A DNA stretch of 64,000 bases from an uncultured Alphaproteobacteria bacterium (GCA_943788635.1 CALSRA010000019.1:32062-96061), one strand, 5' to 3'; numbered from the stretch's first letter, positions 1-9,939 are shown. Translations and numbers: made by a program. The notes: generated by a model not told the origin, from the sequence alone.

Positions 1-28
1 CCGTCGAGCCTTCCCGGACGAGGCGGTT

Positions 29-1670
29 CTACGCAGACTCGATCTTGTCGATTGTGGTTGCCGGTGAAATATGATTCAGGCTGATCAGGGTTTCGATTAC
101 GGCTGGACCATCATGCGCCATGGCGGCGGGCAACCACTTCCTCTACCTCGCTTTCGGCTTCGATGCGGAAACCCTTTGCGCCGAAAGCTTCGCCCCAGGC
201 CTTGAAGTCGGGGTTCTGCAGTGCGGTCGATGCGACGCGCCCGGGAAAGTTCCGTGCCTGATGCATTCGGATCGTGCCGAACGAATTGTTGTTTGCCACA
301 AAAATCTTGATCGGAACGCCGTACTGCACGGCTGTCGCCAATTCGTTACCGGTCATCATCGTGCCGCCGTCACCAACGAAGACAACGATTTGTCTTCCGG
401 GAGTCGATAACCCGGCCGCGACGCCCGATGGGATGCCGGGGCCCATCGCGCCGACGGTTGCGCCGATGAACATATTGTCCTGCCCCATATGCAGGTAACG
501 CGCCGGCCAGCTGGAAAAGTTGCCCGCATCCGTCGTGACGACCGCATCCGTGGTGAGATGTTTGTTGATCGCTTCGGTTACATGTCCAAAGACAACCCCG
601 TCATTTGCCGATTTTGCCTGCCAGGTCATGATATTGCGATGCATGTCGTTCAACCGTTTCACCCATTCTTTGCGGGCTGCGGGGACGGTACCTGCACCGC
701 CGGCCATCATGGCCTTTATGAATTCATGCGGGTCGCAGCCGAGGCCGAGCGTCGTTTCATAGACGCGGCCGACTTCTTCCGGGTCCGGGTAGACATGGAT
801 GAGCGGTTGGTCCGGCTTCGGGGCGCGCGGCAAGCTGTAATTCTGAGTCATCGGCGGCGCGAGGCGTTCGCCCAATACAATTATCAGGTCGGATTCTTTC
901 ATGGCGCTGACAAGTTCCGCTGGAGCGCGGTTGGGCAATCTGCCGGCGCAGTTCGGGTGGCGGCTGTCAAAGACATGGAAGCGCCGCTGTGGCGCTGCGA
1001 CGGGAAGGTCAAAGGTTTCGGCGAAAGCCGTTAGCGCACCCAACGCTTCGGCGCCGTGCAGCCTTGCGCCGGCGATAACCAACGGTCGTTCGGCCTTGCG
1101 CAACATATCGAGCGCGCGGGCGGCGTCATCCGGGGTCGGGGCTGTTACCGCTTTTGGGCGCGGGCCGTAAATGGGCTCTTCGGACTGTCCGTAAAGCACG
1201 TCTTCGGGTAGGACAACCACGACGGGGCCGGGTGTTCCGGATTGCGCGACGTGGAAGGCGCGGGCGATGGATTCGCTGATCGTGTTTTCGTCGATTACTT
1301 CAATAACGAGCTTCGCGGTATCGGAAAATGTTTTGGCATAGTTCATTTCCTGCCCGGTCATCCGCCCCAGTTCCGGCCTGTCCGCCTGTCCGATGAGAAA
1401 CACGACTGGTTCTGCATCGTGATAGGCAACATGCAGCGCAATGGCGGCATTCATGGCGCCGGGACCTCGGCTAATGACACAAACGCCGGGTTCGTTGCGC
1501 AAGCGTGCATGAGCGACCGCCATGAAGCCGGCGCCGCCTTCATGGCGGCAGACCACAAATTTGATGCCTGGAAAGTCGATCAACGCGTCAGTAAGGGGCA
1601 AATAGCTCTCCCCCGGTACGCAGTATGCGGTATCGACTCCATGGGCATCCAGGGATGCGGCCAGGAACAT
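29..1670 (-). CDS. ThDP-dependent lyase, acetolactate synthase-like (frameshifted)
   Basis: Three-domain thiamine-diphosphate enzyme of the acetolactate synthase/benzoylformate decarboxylase superfamily; such enzymes decarboxylate or ligate 2-oxo acids in the cytoplasm. Visible are the N-terminal motif HGVDTAYCVPGES, the catalytic glutamate in CRHEGG, and the C-terminal cofactor motif GDGGTMMTGNELATA followed by NNNSFGTIRMHQ. The frame stops at 111, but the next frame continues with AHDGPAVIETLISLN to a stop at 29-31, so a one-base indel near 118-125 probably truncates it. The start is uncertain: ATG at 1670 is in frame, while ATG at 1689 in another frame gives MSHSAAH, resembling the start of the paralogue at 15827, so a second indel near 1671 is likely. 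No small regulatory (IlvH) subunit is nearby, so a catabolic role is more likely than branched-chain synthesis. It is divergent from the Liv transporter; the substrate is unknown. Confidence 0.85.
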
Positions 1671-1689
1671 GTGCGGCTGAGTGAGACAT

Positions 1690-2012
1690 GAAAAGATCTT
1701 TCTTGTGTTGGGTTGTCTGGGCGAATGCGAGCTGTCGATAGAATAGGGTTCCGGTTCAAGGTTGGACAAGTGCCCGGGATAAAAATCCCAATGGCGCAGT
1801 GGTAAGCGAAAAGGAAATCCACAGTCATAAGCTAAGTAGATGACTAAAAAGACAAACAGGGGTGCGTAATTTCATCTTGGAGAAGCATTGGTTGACAGAA
1901 ACAAAACTTTGGGTTCAGACTGAATTCAGCAAGTCGAATATCAAAAAAAATGCCATCAAAAAACGGAGTTCAAAATCGAAAAACAATAAGAAAAGGCCAC
2001 AGGGAGGAAGCC
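1690..2012. other. Intergenic region between divergent genes
   Basis: The 320-base gap separates the ThDP lyase from the Liv transporter operon. It is AT-rich from about 1800 to 2000 and should hold both promoters. A TTGACA hexamer lies at 1892-1897, but I see no good -10 box at the usual spacing. No gene is apparent. A strong Shine-Dalgarno, AGGGAGG, at 2001-2007 serves the downstream gene. Confidence 0.5.
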
Positions 2013-3329
2013 ATGAATTTTTTGAAGTTTGCGCGACGGACATTGCTTACCGTTGCATCGGGAACCGCGATTGCCGCATTGGCCTTCGGTGCCCATGCCG
2101 CCGATAAGAAAATAAAAATAGGCGTCATTTACGATTACTCCGGTCCATTGGCCGGTGGTGGTTCCGATCTTCAGGCACTTGGTGCGAAGATCATGATTGA
2201 TCACATCAATGCGCGGGGCGGTGTCGAAGGCTACATGATCGAACCGATCTATGCTGATGCTCAATCCAAACCGGAAGTCGCGATCAATGAAGCGGTCCGC
2301 CTGATCGAGCAGGAAAAGGTCGACATGCTGCTGGGCTTCTTTTCGAGCGCGCAGTGCGTGCCTGTGGCTGCCAAGGTCGATTCCCTCAAGAAGTTCATGT
2401 GGATCACAACCTGTATTTCGCCTGCGGTGCTGAAGGACCGGAACCTGAAATATGTGTTCCGGCCACAGGTTCATGGCGGCATGTTCGGCGAGTTATCGGT
2501 TGAATTCCTGAATGCGAATTCGCAGGAAAAACTGGGTATCGCGCCCAAGGATCTCAAGGTTGCGATTATCCATGAAGACGGGCCGTATGGTTCCGGCGTT
2601 GCTGCGGGTAATGAAGGGGCGGCGAAGAAAGCCGGCATGAAGATCGTTTTGAACGAAGGCTATTCGGCAACCGCGCCCGATCTTTCGTCCCTGGTCACCA
2701 AACTGAAACGCGGTCGACCAGATGTCATCCTGCACACCGGCTACAATCCGGATATCACACTGTTCCTGCGTCAAGCGAAAGAGCAGGGGTTACGGTTCAA
2801 GGCACTGATTGGCCATGGCGCCGGGTATGGCGTCGCCGACAAGCTTTATGATGCGCTCGGCAATGACATCAATCATGTCTACAACGTCGATCCGGTGTCG
2901 ATCTGGCTGCTGGATCCGAAATCTCTTCAGGCAGGGCTTCCGGCAATTACCGACGCGGTCGGCGCGGAGTATGAAAAGGCCAAACCGGGCGTGACGGTGA
3001 AATCCGCCCATGTCGGGATGGCCGCATCCAATGCCCATGTTTTCTTAACGGACGTTTTGCCGCGTGCGATCAAGAAATACGGTGGGATCGATGCGGAAGC
3101 GCTGCGCAAGGCATCGCTTGATACGGATATTCCGGAAGGTGGCGCGCTGCTGGGCTTTGGGGTGAAATTCCCGCAAGAGGGCGAGTCCGACATGATGGGG
3201 CAGAACATGCGCGCCTCTCCGGTCGTAATGCAATATGTCGACCGCAAGATCTACATCGCTTGGCCTAAAGCCCTGCAGACCATTGATCCGGTGTTACCTC
3301 TGCCAAAAAGTTCGCCCTACGCGAAGTAA
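2013..3329 (+). CDS. ABC transporter substrate-binding protein, LivK/HAAT type
   Basis: Periplasmic binding protein of the branched-chain amino acid-type (HAAT) uptake family, about 438 residues. The first 29 or so residues form a Sec signal peptide (basic MNFLKFARR, hydrophobic core, AHAA cleavage region). The mature part begins KKIKIGVIYDYSGPLAG, the usual start of the type I periplasmic-binding fold, and contains ARGGVEGYMIEPIYADAQS, a typical hinge region. The ATG at 2013 is chosen because it sits just after AGGGAGG and gives a clean signal peptide. It heads a five-gene operon with both ATPases and both permeases. HAAT proteins bind amino acids, amides, aromatic acids or urea; the ligand cannot be read from the sequence. 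Confidence 0.93.
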   Translation: MNFLKFARRTLLTVASGTAIAALAFGAHAADKKIKIGVIYDYSGPLAGGGSDLQALGAKIMIDHINARGGVEGYMIEPIYADAQSKPEVAINEAVRLIEQEKVDMLLGFFSSAQCVPVAAKVDSLKKFMWITTCISPAVLKDRNLKYVFRPQVHGGMFGELSVEFLNANSQEKLGIAPKDLKVAIIHEDGPYGSGVAAGNEGAAKKAGMKIVLNEGYSATAPDLSSLVTKLKRGRPDVILHTGYNPDITLFLRQAKEQGLRFKALIGHGAGYGVADKLYDALGNDINHVYNVDPVSIWLLDPKSLQAGLPAITDAVGAEYEKAKPGVTVKSAHVGMAASNAHVFLTDVLPRAIKKYGGIDAEALRKASLDTDIPEGGALLGFGVKFPQEGESDMMGQNMRASPVVMQYVDRKIYIAWPKALQTIDPVLPLPKSSPYAK

Positions 3330-3366
3330 TTGGCATGTTGCCTAGCAACGGATCGGGGGTGCGGTA

Positions 3367-4118
3367 GTGCTGGCTGTACAGGGACTGACGAAGCACTTCG
3401 GTGGCTTCACAGCGGTCGACGACGTCCATTTTGAGCTTGAGAAGGGCGAAATCCTCGGCCTGATCGGGCCGAATGGATCGGGCAAGAGCACGATTTTCAA
3501 AATGCTTTCGGGTGCGTTGAAGCCGAATGCAGGTTCGATCCTTCTGGACGGTAAGGAAATCGGGGGCGTTCCACCGCATGAAATATACGGTATGGGCGTC
3601 GGCCGTACCTTCCAGATACCGCGACCGATCCGCCGCCTCACGATCCTGGAAAATGCCTCGCTGGCTGGCTTCTACGGCCATGCCGGCCCGGTGTCCCGGG
3701 AAGAAGCGTGGCGGAATGCGGCGGAGGCCCTGGAACTGGTTGGCCTGCCAACCGATCCAAAAGCGTCAGTCAGTATTCTTGGCGCTGCTGGCTTGAAAAG
3801 CTGGAGCTGGCCAAGGCGCTGGCGACGAAACCGAGCCTGCTGCTGGCGGATGAAAGTCTAGGGGGGCTTGATCATTCGGAAATGGATCAGGCGGCGGACA
3901 TGTTGAGAAACATACGCGCCGAACTGGGCGTTACCATTATCTGGGTCGAGCACATCATGGGCGTACTGATGCGTGTCGTTGATCGCGTGATGGTACTGGA
4001 TCACGGCGAAAAGATTGCCGAGGGGAAACCGCATGAAGTTGCGGCCGACCCGCGGGTTATCGAGGTCTATCTGGGCAGCGACGCCGAAGAAACCGCCGTC
4101 GCTGCAGCGCGCGGCTAG
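3367..4118 (+). CDS. livG: ABC transporter ATP-binding protein, LivG type (frameshifted)
   Basis: First ATPase of the Liv-type importer. It starts at GTG 3367 and shows Walker A GPNGSGKST, Walker B LLLADESLGGLD and the switch histidine region IIWVEHIMGVL. The signature region reads LGAAGLKKLELAKALA, not the canonical LSGGQ; LivG relatives often diverge here. The reading frame changes near 3796-3799: restoring one A in the AAAA run joins GLPTDPKASVSILGAAGLK to KLELAKALATKPSLL without loss, so this is probably a homopolymer undercall. Length across the shift is about 250 residues, normal for LivG. The gene lies 37 bases after the binding protein. Confidence 0.88.
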
Positions 4119-4137
4119 CGGCCAGGAAAAACCGTTC

Positions 4138-4842
4138 ATGCTTACTCTTGAAAATATCAATGCCGGATACGGCGACTTCCAGGCCTTATTCGACGTTTCG
4201 CTGGAAGTTGGGGCAGGCGAAGCGGTTGCCGTAATCGGTCCGAACGGTGCCGGGAAGTCGACGCTGATGCGGGTTGTGTCAGGGATGATACCGGCCAAAA
4301 GCGGGACGATCACGATGGAGGGGGCATCGGTGCTGGATGTTCCACCGCATGAGATCGTCAATTTGGGCATTGCCCATGTCCCGGAAAACCGGCGCCTGTT
4401 TCCCCGCATGTCGGTGGAAGACAATCTGCGCATGGGTTGTTTTTCGCCGGCGTTCCGGGCACGTTTTGCGGAGCGCCGGGACTTTGTCTACGAGCTGTTC
4501 CCGCGCATGAAGGAACGCCGAACCCAGTTGGCCGGAACGATGTCCGGCGGCGAGCAGCAGATGTGCGCAATCGGGCGGGCATTGATGTCCGATCCGAAAA
4601 TATTGCTGATGGATGAACCTTCGGCAGGGCTGGCGCCGGTAATTGTTCAGCAGGTGTTCGAATTGATTGGCCGAATTCGTGCGCAAGGCTTGACGGTTCT
4701 GATCGTCGAGCAAAGCGTCAAGCAAGTGCTGCGGGTTGTCGACCGGGCATACGTGCTGGAGGCGGGTAGCCTGCGCATGGAAGGCTCCGCGGCAGAACTG
4801 TCGCAGAGTGAAGACATTCAAAAAGCCTTTATGGGAATATAG
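4138..4842 (+). CDS. livF: ABC transporter ATP-binding protein, LivF type
   Basis: Second ATPase of the importer, 234 residues. Walker A is GPNGAGKST, the signature is MSGGEQQM, Walker B is ILLMDEPSAGLAP, and the switch segment is LIVEQSVKQ; this is the compact LivF architecture. ATG 4138 was chosen over upstream in-frame ATGs because the protein then begins MLTLENINAGYGDFQALFDV, the normal family start; it lies 19 bases after livG. It should pair with LivG under the LivH/LivM permeases at the inner membrane. Confidence 0.93.
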   Translation: MLTLENINAGYGDFQALFDVSLEVGAGEAVAVIGPNGAGKSTLMRVVSGMIPAKSGTITMEGASVLDVPPHEIVNLGIAHVPENRRLFPRMSVEDNLRMGCFSPAFRARFAERRDFVYELFPRMKERRTQLAGTMSGGEQQMCAIGRALMSDPKILLMDEPSAGLAPVIVQQVFELIGRIRAQGLTVLIVEQSVKQVLRVVDRAYVLEAGSLRMEGSAAELSQSEDIQKAFMGI

Positions 4843-4851
4843 GGATGGCAC

Positions 4852-5739
4852 ATGGCTGAGTTCGCCGATGCATTGTTCAGCATTTTCTTTGTCGAAACGC
4901 TGATAAACGGCCTGCTGTTCGGCGGGGTTCTCGCCCTGCTGTCGCTGGGGCTGAACCTTATATTCGGCGTCATCGATGTGGTTTGGATCTGTTATGCCGA
5001 GATCATCATGCTCGGCATGTACACGATCTATTTCATGCATGTTGAAGCCGGTCTGCCACTGCCCGTCGCGATTGCCGGGGGCATCGCCGTCACGGCTCTT
5101 CTCGGCTGGCTGACGCATCGGATCGTGATCAGCTACCTGCTGGATGCGGCGCCGATTAACCAGCTGCTTGCGACCGGCGGTTTGCTGTTCTTTTTCCAGG
5201 GGCTGGCCATGGTCGCCTTCGGGATCGACTTCCGGAACGTCGGCGTCAGCCTCGGCAGCCTCGCGGTGACGGAGGATATCTACCTGTCCTGGAGCCGCCT
5301 GTGGTCATTCCTTATTGCGGGTGCTGTGGTTGCCGTCCTTTTCATATTCCTGTCGCGCAGCTATCTGGGAGCAGCGATCCGGGCGATCAGCCAGGATCGT
5401 GAAATCATGATCCTGATGGGGGTGAATACGAAAAAACTTTACCTGCTGACATCGGCTATTGGCGGCGGTCTGGCCGGTCTCGCAGCCGCGCTGCTGGCGA
5501 TGCAGTATGATGTGCACCCCTTTATCGGGCTCAGCTTTGGGCCGATTACATTCATGGTCTGCGTGATGGGCGGGTTGGGCAACATGGTTGGCGGATTCCT
5601 GGCAGCCTTCGTGTTCAGCGAACTGATCACGATTGGTGGCTACTTCGCCGAACTTGAATGGGGCTATGTGCTGGCCTTCGTCTTCTTTATCGCGACCATG
5701 TTCTTTCGCCCTGAAGGGCTGTTTGCGAGGAAGTCATGA
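4852..5739 (+). CDS. livH: Branched-chain-type ABC transporter permease, LivH
   Basis: Inner-membrane permease of 295 residues with about eight hydrophobic segments. Family hallmarks include the early segment GGVLALLSLGLNLIFGVIDV and the later AIRAISQDREIMILMGVN, the cytoplasmic coupling loop that contacts the ATPase. It follows livF by nine bases and overlaps livM by four (ATGA at 5736), consistent with translational coupling. Confidence 0.93.
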   Translation: MAEFADALFSIFFVETLINGLLFGGVLALLSLGLNLIFGVIDVVWICYAEIIMLGMYTIYFMHVEAGLPLPVAIAGGIAVTALLGWLTHRIVISYLLDAAPINQLLATGGLLFFFQGLAMVAFGIDFRNVGVSLGSLAVTEDIYLSWSRLWSFLIAGAVVAVLFIFLSRSYLGAAIRAISQDREIMILMGVNTKKLYLLTSAIGGGLAGLAAALLAMQYDVHPFIGLSFGPITFMVCVMGGLGNMVGGFLAAFVFSELITIGGYFAELEWGYVLAFVFFIATMFFRPEGLFARKS

Positions 5740-6770
5740 ACAGCAATGCCATCATCGCCGTGATCGGTGCCATTCTGATTGCGCTGCCGTTTATCGGGCT
5801 CGACAGCTATCCGCTGCATCTTGTTGTTGTGATTCTGATTTGGTCGTTTGCCTATACAAGCTGGTCGATCATGGGGCGCTTCGGGCTGGTTTCGCTGGGG
5901 CACGGTGCTTTCATGGCAATCGGCGGCTATGTCACGGCGCTGCTATGGAATTACGGCGGATTGACGCCCTGGATTGGTATCCCGGTTGCCGTAATCTGTG
6001 CCGGGGTAGCAGCGGTCATCGTCGGCTATCCCTGTTTCCGGTTCAAGATTGTCGGGCATTATTTCGCGCTGGTGACGCTGGCGCTTTCGGAAGTGGTGCG
6101 GCAAGTGATTATCGCGACCCGCGACTATACCGGTGGCTCGCTGGGTTATACGCCGGAACGTTTAGGCGAAGGCTGGTCGATCATGGCGCTTCAGTTTCCG
6201 AATAACCGTATCGTGTTTTACTTTATCGCGCTGGGTATCTGGTTTGCCGGAATTTTGATCTGGCAGATGGTCGATCGTTCCATGTCGCGTTATGCGCTGG
6301 AAGCAATTTCAGAAGACGAGGAAGCCTCTGCCGCGGTCGGCGTGCGCGTGACCCGCGAAAAGCTGAAAGTCACGGTATTGAGCGCGATGATGACCGCTTT
6401 TGCCGGTGCAATGTACTGCCAGTACCAGATGTTCATTTCACCCGATACGATTGGCGGGATTGGTATTTCGCTGCAGATCGTATTCGGCGTCGTCGTCGGC
6501 GGGATCTATCACGCGCTGGGACCGACCGTCGGCGCGGCAATAACGCTGCTGCTTGCCGAAGTCCTCCGGATCGGGATCGGGACATCGGCGATTTGTATCA
6601 CCGATAAGGTCTGTCTGAATGCCGCCGGGGTTCCCCTGTTGGTCTATGGCGTCATGCTTGTGCTGTTCATCGTATTTCTGCCGAAGGGAATTGTTGGCGG
6701 GATCATGGATAAATGGCACGGTCGCGGTGATGCTGCGGCAGCAACGTTGAAAAAGGTCGGGGTGAAATAA
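5736..6770 (+). CDS. livM: Branched-chain-type ABC transporter permease, LivM
   Basis: Second permease, 344 residues, with multiple transmembrane helices and the LivM landmarks SIMGRFGLVSLGHGAFMAIG and YALEAISEDEEASAAVGV (coupling helix). Near the C terminus is the periplasmic-looking insertion AICITDKVCLNAAGVP with two cysteines, which I note without assigning a role. It is the last gene of the transporter operon and converges on the molybdoenzyme gene six bases downstream. Confidence 0.93.
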   Translation: MNSNAIIAVIGAILIALPFIGLDSYPLHLVVVILIWSFAYTSWSIMGRFGLVSLGHGAFMAIGGYVTALLWNYGGLTPWIGIPVAVICAGVAAVIVGYPCFRFKIVGHYFALVTLALSEVVRQVIIATRDYTGGSLGYTPERLGEGWSIMALQFPNNRIVFYFIALGIWFAGILIWQMVDRSMSRYALEAISEDEEASAAVGVRVTREKLKVTVLSAMMTAFAGAMYCQYQMFISPDTIGGIGISLQIVFGVVVGGIYHALGPTVGAAITLLLAEVLRIGIGTSAICITDKVCLNAAGVPLLVYGVMLVLFIVFLPKGIVGGIMDKWHGRGDAAAATLKKVGVK

Positions 6771-6776
6771 GCGTGT

Positions 6777-9110
6777 TTAGCCTTTAATCGCCCGCCATAT
6801 TTTTTCCGGTGTGACCGGCATATCGATTTCGGTAACGCCGAATTCTGACAGCGCATCGACAACGGCGTTGACGATGGCTGGCATGCCCGCGGTCGGGCCG
6901 GATTCACCGCAGCCTTTCACCCCCAGCGGGTTGGTCTTGCAGAAAGTCGGGTTCAACCCCCAGTCGAATGACGGGATCTCGCGGGCTCGCGGGATGCAGT
7001 AATCCATGAACGAGCCGGTGACGAGCTGCCCACTATCCGGGTCGTAGACGCTTTCCTCATACAGTGCCTGGCCAAGCCCGTTGATGACACCGCCATGCAT
7101 CTGGCCTTCCAGCAGCATCGGGTTCACGATTGTGCCGAAATCGCTGACCATGGCGTAGCGGGTTACGGCGACATGCCCGGTATCACGGTCGATCTCAACC
7201 TCGGCGACATGGCAACCGCTGGGGTAACTGTAGGCGCGGGCCACATAATGGGCATTGCCTTCCAGTCCCAATCCGTCACCAACGGGAACATTGGCACTTT
7301 TGAAAGATGCTTTCGCCACTTCGGTCAGGCTGATGTCACGGTCCGTACCGGCGATGACAAAGCGACCGGAATCGAATTCCAGGTCGTTGGCATTGGTTTC
7401 AAGCAACTGAGCCGCGATCCGCCGGGCCTTTTCGATGATGATTTCCGCACTCTCGACAATCGCCGCGCCCGTCACCGTCGTGGTGCGCGATCCGCCGGTC
7501 CCGGAGCCCGGTCCGATACGTTCGGTATCACCCTGATGCACCCGGATCTGATCCAGCGGCAGGCCCAACTGGCTGGCAACGATCTGGCTGAAGGTTGTGA
7601 CGTGGCCCTGTCCGTTTGTCTGTCCGGTCGTCGTCATGCTCAGGGTACCGGACGGATCGAATTGCAGGCTGACCCGGTTGTCCATAAAGCCATCCGGTTC
7701 GGTATAGACCGCGTAGCCGAAGCCCAGCAGTTTGCCACCCTTGCGGGCGCTGTCCTTTCGCGCGGCAAAGCCGGACTGGTCGGCCAGAGACAAAGCCTGG
7801 TTCATGCTTTTTTCGAACTCGCCACTGTCGTAAATCATGCCGGTTGGCGTGGTCCAGGGCAGTTCTTCGGGGGAAATGAGGTTGCGCCTGCGCAATTCAG
7901 CGGGATCGATACCCATTCCACCGGCGGCTTTGTCGACCAGTCGCTCGACCAGATAACAGTACTCGGGCTTTCCAGCGCCTCGAAAAGACGCAATCGGGGT
8001 GGTATTGGAAACCACGCATTGCGTTTCGGCAAATATCGTCGGAATCCGGTATACATTGGCCAGCATCCGGGTGCCGCCAGCGGAGGGAATAACGGGCGCG
8101 TTTCCGGTGACATAGGCACCCATGTTGGAAATGGTCCGGCACCGTATCGCCAGGAAATTGCCGTCTGCGTCCAGTGCCAGTTCGCCATGGGTGATATGGT
8201 CGCGGCAATGATAATCGGTCAGAAAAGAATCGCCCCGATCCGGATACCATTTGATCGGTCGGCCCAATTTTTTCGCGGCCCAGGGGATGACGATCTGTTC
8301 CGGATAGATGTCATTCTTGATACCAAAGCCACCCCCGACGTCGGGCGTAATCAGGCGCACTTCGGAAGGCGGTATGCCCAGACTGTCGGCGATGGCGGCA
8401 CGGACCGGGTTGCTGCCCTGAGTTGGCGTATGGATAGTATAGCGGCCGCTCGCGCTGTCGAATTCGGCGAGGGCACCCCGAACTTCCATGGCCGCGAGCA
8501 TGATGCGGTTGTTGACGAGGTTGACCTGGGCGATATGCGCGGCCCGGTCGAACGCCAGATCCGATGAAGCTTTTTCGCCACGTTCCCAGTCGAGTACAAC
8601 ATTGGTGCCTTGTTCGGGCCATACCATCGGCGCGTCCGGCGCCGCAGCGTCCGATGTTCCGGTAACGGACGGCAGAATTTCATATTCAATTTCCAGCAGG
8701 TCAGCCGCATCAATCGCCTCAATGGCTGACTCGGCAATGATCACCGCAACGGCATCGCCGGCAAACCGGGCGACATCGGATGTCATGCATCTTCTGGGTG
8801 GAAAGCGGACGGGGGACCCGTCACGGCTCTGTACTGGTGCTGAGGCGCGTATTTCACCGACGTTATCCGCTTGCATATCGGTATCGCAGAAAACGGCGAT
8901 AACGCCTGGCGCGTCAGATGCGGCATCTTTATCGATCCCGACGATCCGGGCATGGGCATGCGGACTGCGGACAAAATGAGCATGTGCCTGATTCTGCAGG
9001 TTGAGATCGTCGATGAACCGCCCCTGGCCGGTCAATAGTGCGGCATCTTCAACTCGTTTGACGGATACCCCGATTCCCTGTTCGGAAGCATTTGCAACGG
9101 TATCAGGCAT
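6777..9110 (-). CDS. Xanthine dehydrogenase-family molybdopterin-binding subunit (CoxL-like)
   Basis: Large catalytic subunit (777 residues) of a molybdenum hydroxylase of the xanthine/CO/aldehyde dehydrogenase family. The N-terminal a/b hammerhead domain starts GVSVKRVEDAALLTGQGRFI; molybdopterin-binding segments include GGGFGIKNDIYPEQ, ASFRGAGKPEYCYLVERLV and GQTNGQGHVTTFSQI. The C-terminal KGCGESGPTAGMPA contains the catalytic glutamate of the family. The FAD and 2Fe-2S subunits that normally accompany it are absent here, so it either pairs with subunits encoded elsewhere or is an orphan. The substrate is unknown (CO, aldehyde, purine and nicotinate are all possible); the family position does not carry an obvious CO-specific AYXCSFR loop, so CO oxidation is unlikely. 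Confidence 0.9.
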   Translation of the reverse strand: MPDTVANASEQGIGVSVKRVEDAALLTGQGRFIDDLNLQNQAHAHFVRSPHAHARIVGIDKDAASDAPGVIAVFCDTDMQADNVGEIRASAPVQSRDGSPVRFPPRRCMTSDVARFAGDAVAVIIAESAIEAIDAADLLEIEYEILPSVTGTSDAAAPDAPMVWPEQGTNVVLDWERGEKASSDLAFDRAAHIAQVNLVNNRIMLAAMEVRGALAEFDSASGRYTIHTPTQGSNPVRAAIADSLGIPPSEVRLITPDVGGGFGIKNDIYPEQIVIPWAAKKLGRPIKWYPDRGDSFLTDYHCRDHITHGELALDADGNFLAIRCRTISNMGAYVTGNAPVIPSAGGTRMLANVYRIPTIFAETQCVVSNTTPIASFRGAGKPEYCYLVERLVDKAAGGMGIDPAELRRRNLISPEELPWTTPTGMIYDSGEFEKSMNQALSLADQSGFAARKDSARKGGKLLGFGYAVYTEPDGFMDNRVSLQFDPSGTLSMTTTGQTNGQGHVTTFSQIVASQLGLPLDQIRVHQGDTERIGPGSGTGGSRTTTVTGAAIVESAEIIIEKARRIAAQLLETNANDLEFDSGRFVIAGTDRDISLTEVAKASFKSANVPVGDGLGLEGNAHYVARAYSYPSGCHVAEVEIDRDTGHVAVTRYAMVSDFGTIVNPMLLEGQMHGGVINGLGQALYEESVYDPDSGQLVTGSFMDYCIPRAREIPSFDWGLNPTFCKTNPLGVKGCGESGPTAGMPAIVNAVVDALSEFGVTEIDMPVTPEKIWRAIKG

Positions 9111-9307
9111 ATTTCTGGTCCTGCTTCATTCAATTGTCGATCCATGGCCATATCGGTGCGTTGGGTGATTGGTCTGCATCTTGTGACTGTCCCGAACAGT
9201 ATAAGGCAGCGCAGACCGCGTTAACGATGTCTTTTAAAGGTATGTTCGCAATTTGGCGCGACTGTGCATGGGCGTGTTTCAGGACATAATTGCAAAAGGG
9301 CAGCGCC

Positions 9308-9763
9308 ATGAAAACTCGTGAAATACAACAAGGATTAACGCGTCGGCAGGCCTTGGGTGGTCTCGTTGCGCTTGGGGCGGCTGCATCTGCTGCGCGTCCG
9401 GCGAAATCAGCGCAGTCCTGGGGTCGGGTCTTTATTTTTAATACAGCCCCTGAGCCGGTCACGCTGGAGCTAAACAGGCAGCGATTGCCTGAAATTGTGG
9501 GCACAGCGCGGGACGACTACTACATTCCCGATGTCATCGCCGTCGACCGCAGTTCGGCGCCGGAACCCCTCGTGACGGGCGAATTTGCGATGAAAAATAG
9601 CTTTTCGGTGACCTTTCCGGACCTGAAGGCGCATTACGAGATTGATATTGACCCGCAACGGTACCGGTTTGACCGGGATATCCAGCTTTATGTCCATCGC
9701 GACGGGGTCATCGTGCTCCAGAACGGCAAGGAAATGCCAGGCAGCGTCCGCCGTATTTCCTGA
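9308..9763 (+). CDS. Tat-exported protein of unknown function
   Basis: A 151-residue protein I do not recognise. The N terminus carries a twin-arginine motif, LTRRQALGG, followed by an alanine-rich core and a probable cleavage site near residues 30-37, so a folded, perhaps cofactor-bearing, periplasmic protein is expected. The mature part is beta-rich in appearance (VFIFNTAPEPVTLELN, SFSVTFPDLKAHYEID, RDIQLYVHRDGVIVLQN). ATG 9308 is the first ATG giving the full Tat signal. It is divergent from the molybdoenzyme across a 197-base gap and lies just upstream of the thiamine riboswitch. Molybdoenzymes and Tat export often go together, but no functional link is shown. Confidence 0.7.
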   Translation: MKTREIQQGLTRRQALGGLVALGAAASAARPAKSAQSWGRVFIFNTAPEPVTLELNRQRLPEIVGTARDDYYIPDVIAVDRSSAPEPLVTGEFAMKNSFSVTFPDLKAHYEIDIDPQRYRFDRDIQLYVHRDGVIVLQNGKEMPGSVRRIS

Positions 9764-9850
9764 CAGGTTCGACGGCTTTCCGAGCTGGTAGAGCGGGCAG
9801 TGGGTTTTCCTTCGCGGCCCGCTTTGCAATTGCGCAGGTTTGAATTACAT

Positions 9851-9934
9851 TTAGGGATAGCTGGGGTGCCGGATCCTGCCGGCTGAGATCATACCCAACA
9901 AACCTGACCTGGATAATGCCAGCGTAGGGAGCTG
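9851..9934 (+). promoter_or_regulatory. TPP riboswitch (THI element)
   Basis: The stretch shows the conserved THI-box order: GGGGTGCC (9863-9870), GCCGGCTGAGAT (about 9878-9889), ACCC, AACCTGACCTGGATAATGCCAG (split over 9901-9922) and CGTAGGGAG, ending at the Shine-Dalgarno region a few bases before ATG 9940. These motifs form the TPP-binding pyrimidine and pyrophosphate helices. The GGGAG close to the start suggests translational control: TPP binding would hide the ribosome site and lower thiazole synthesis. Confidence 0.96.
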
Positions 9935-9939
9935 TTAGA

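Noticed and set aside
3796..3799. Programmed ribosomal frameshifting in livG at an A-run
   Set aside because: The same kind of shift occurs in about twenty unrelated genes, and livG homologues do not use frameshifting, so sequence error is the simpler reading.
7095..8567. Long open frame on the plus strand opposite the molybdoenzyme gene
   Set aside because: It mirrors the reading frame of the CoxL-like gene, has no domain features or signals, and the minus-strand gene carries all family motifs.
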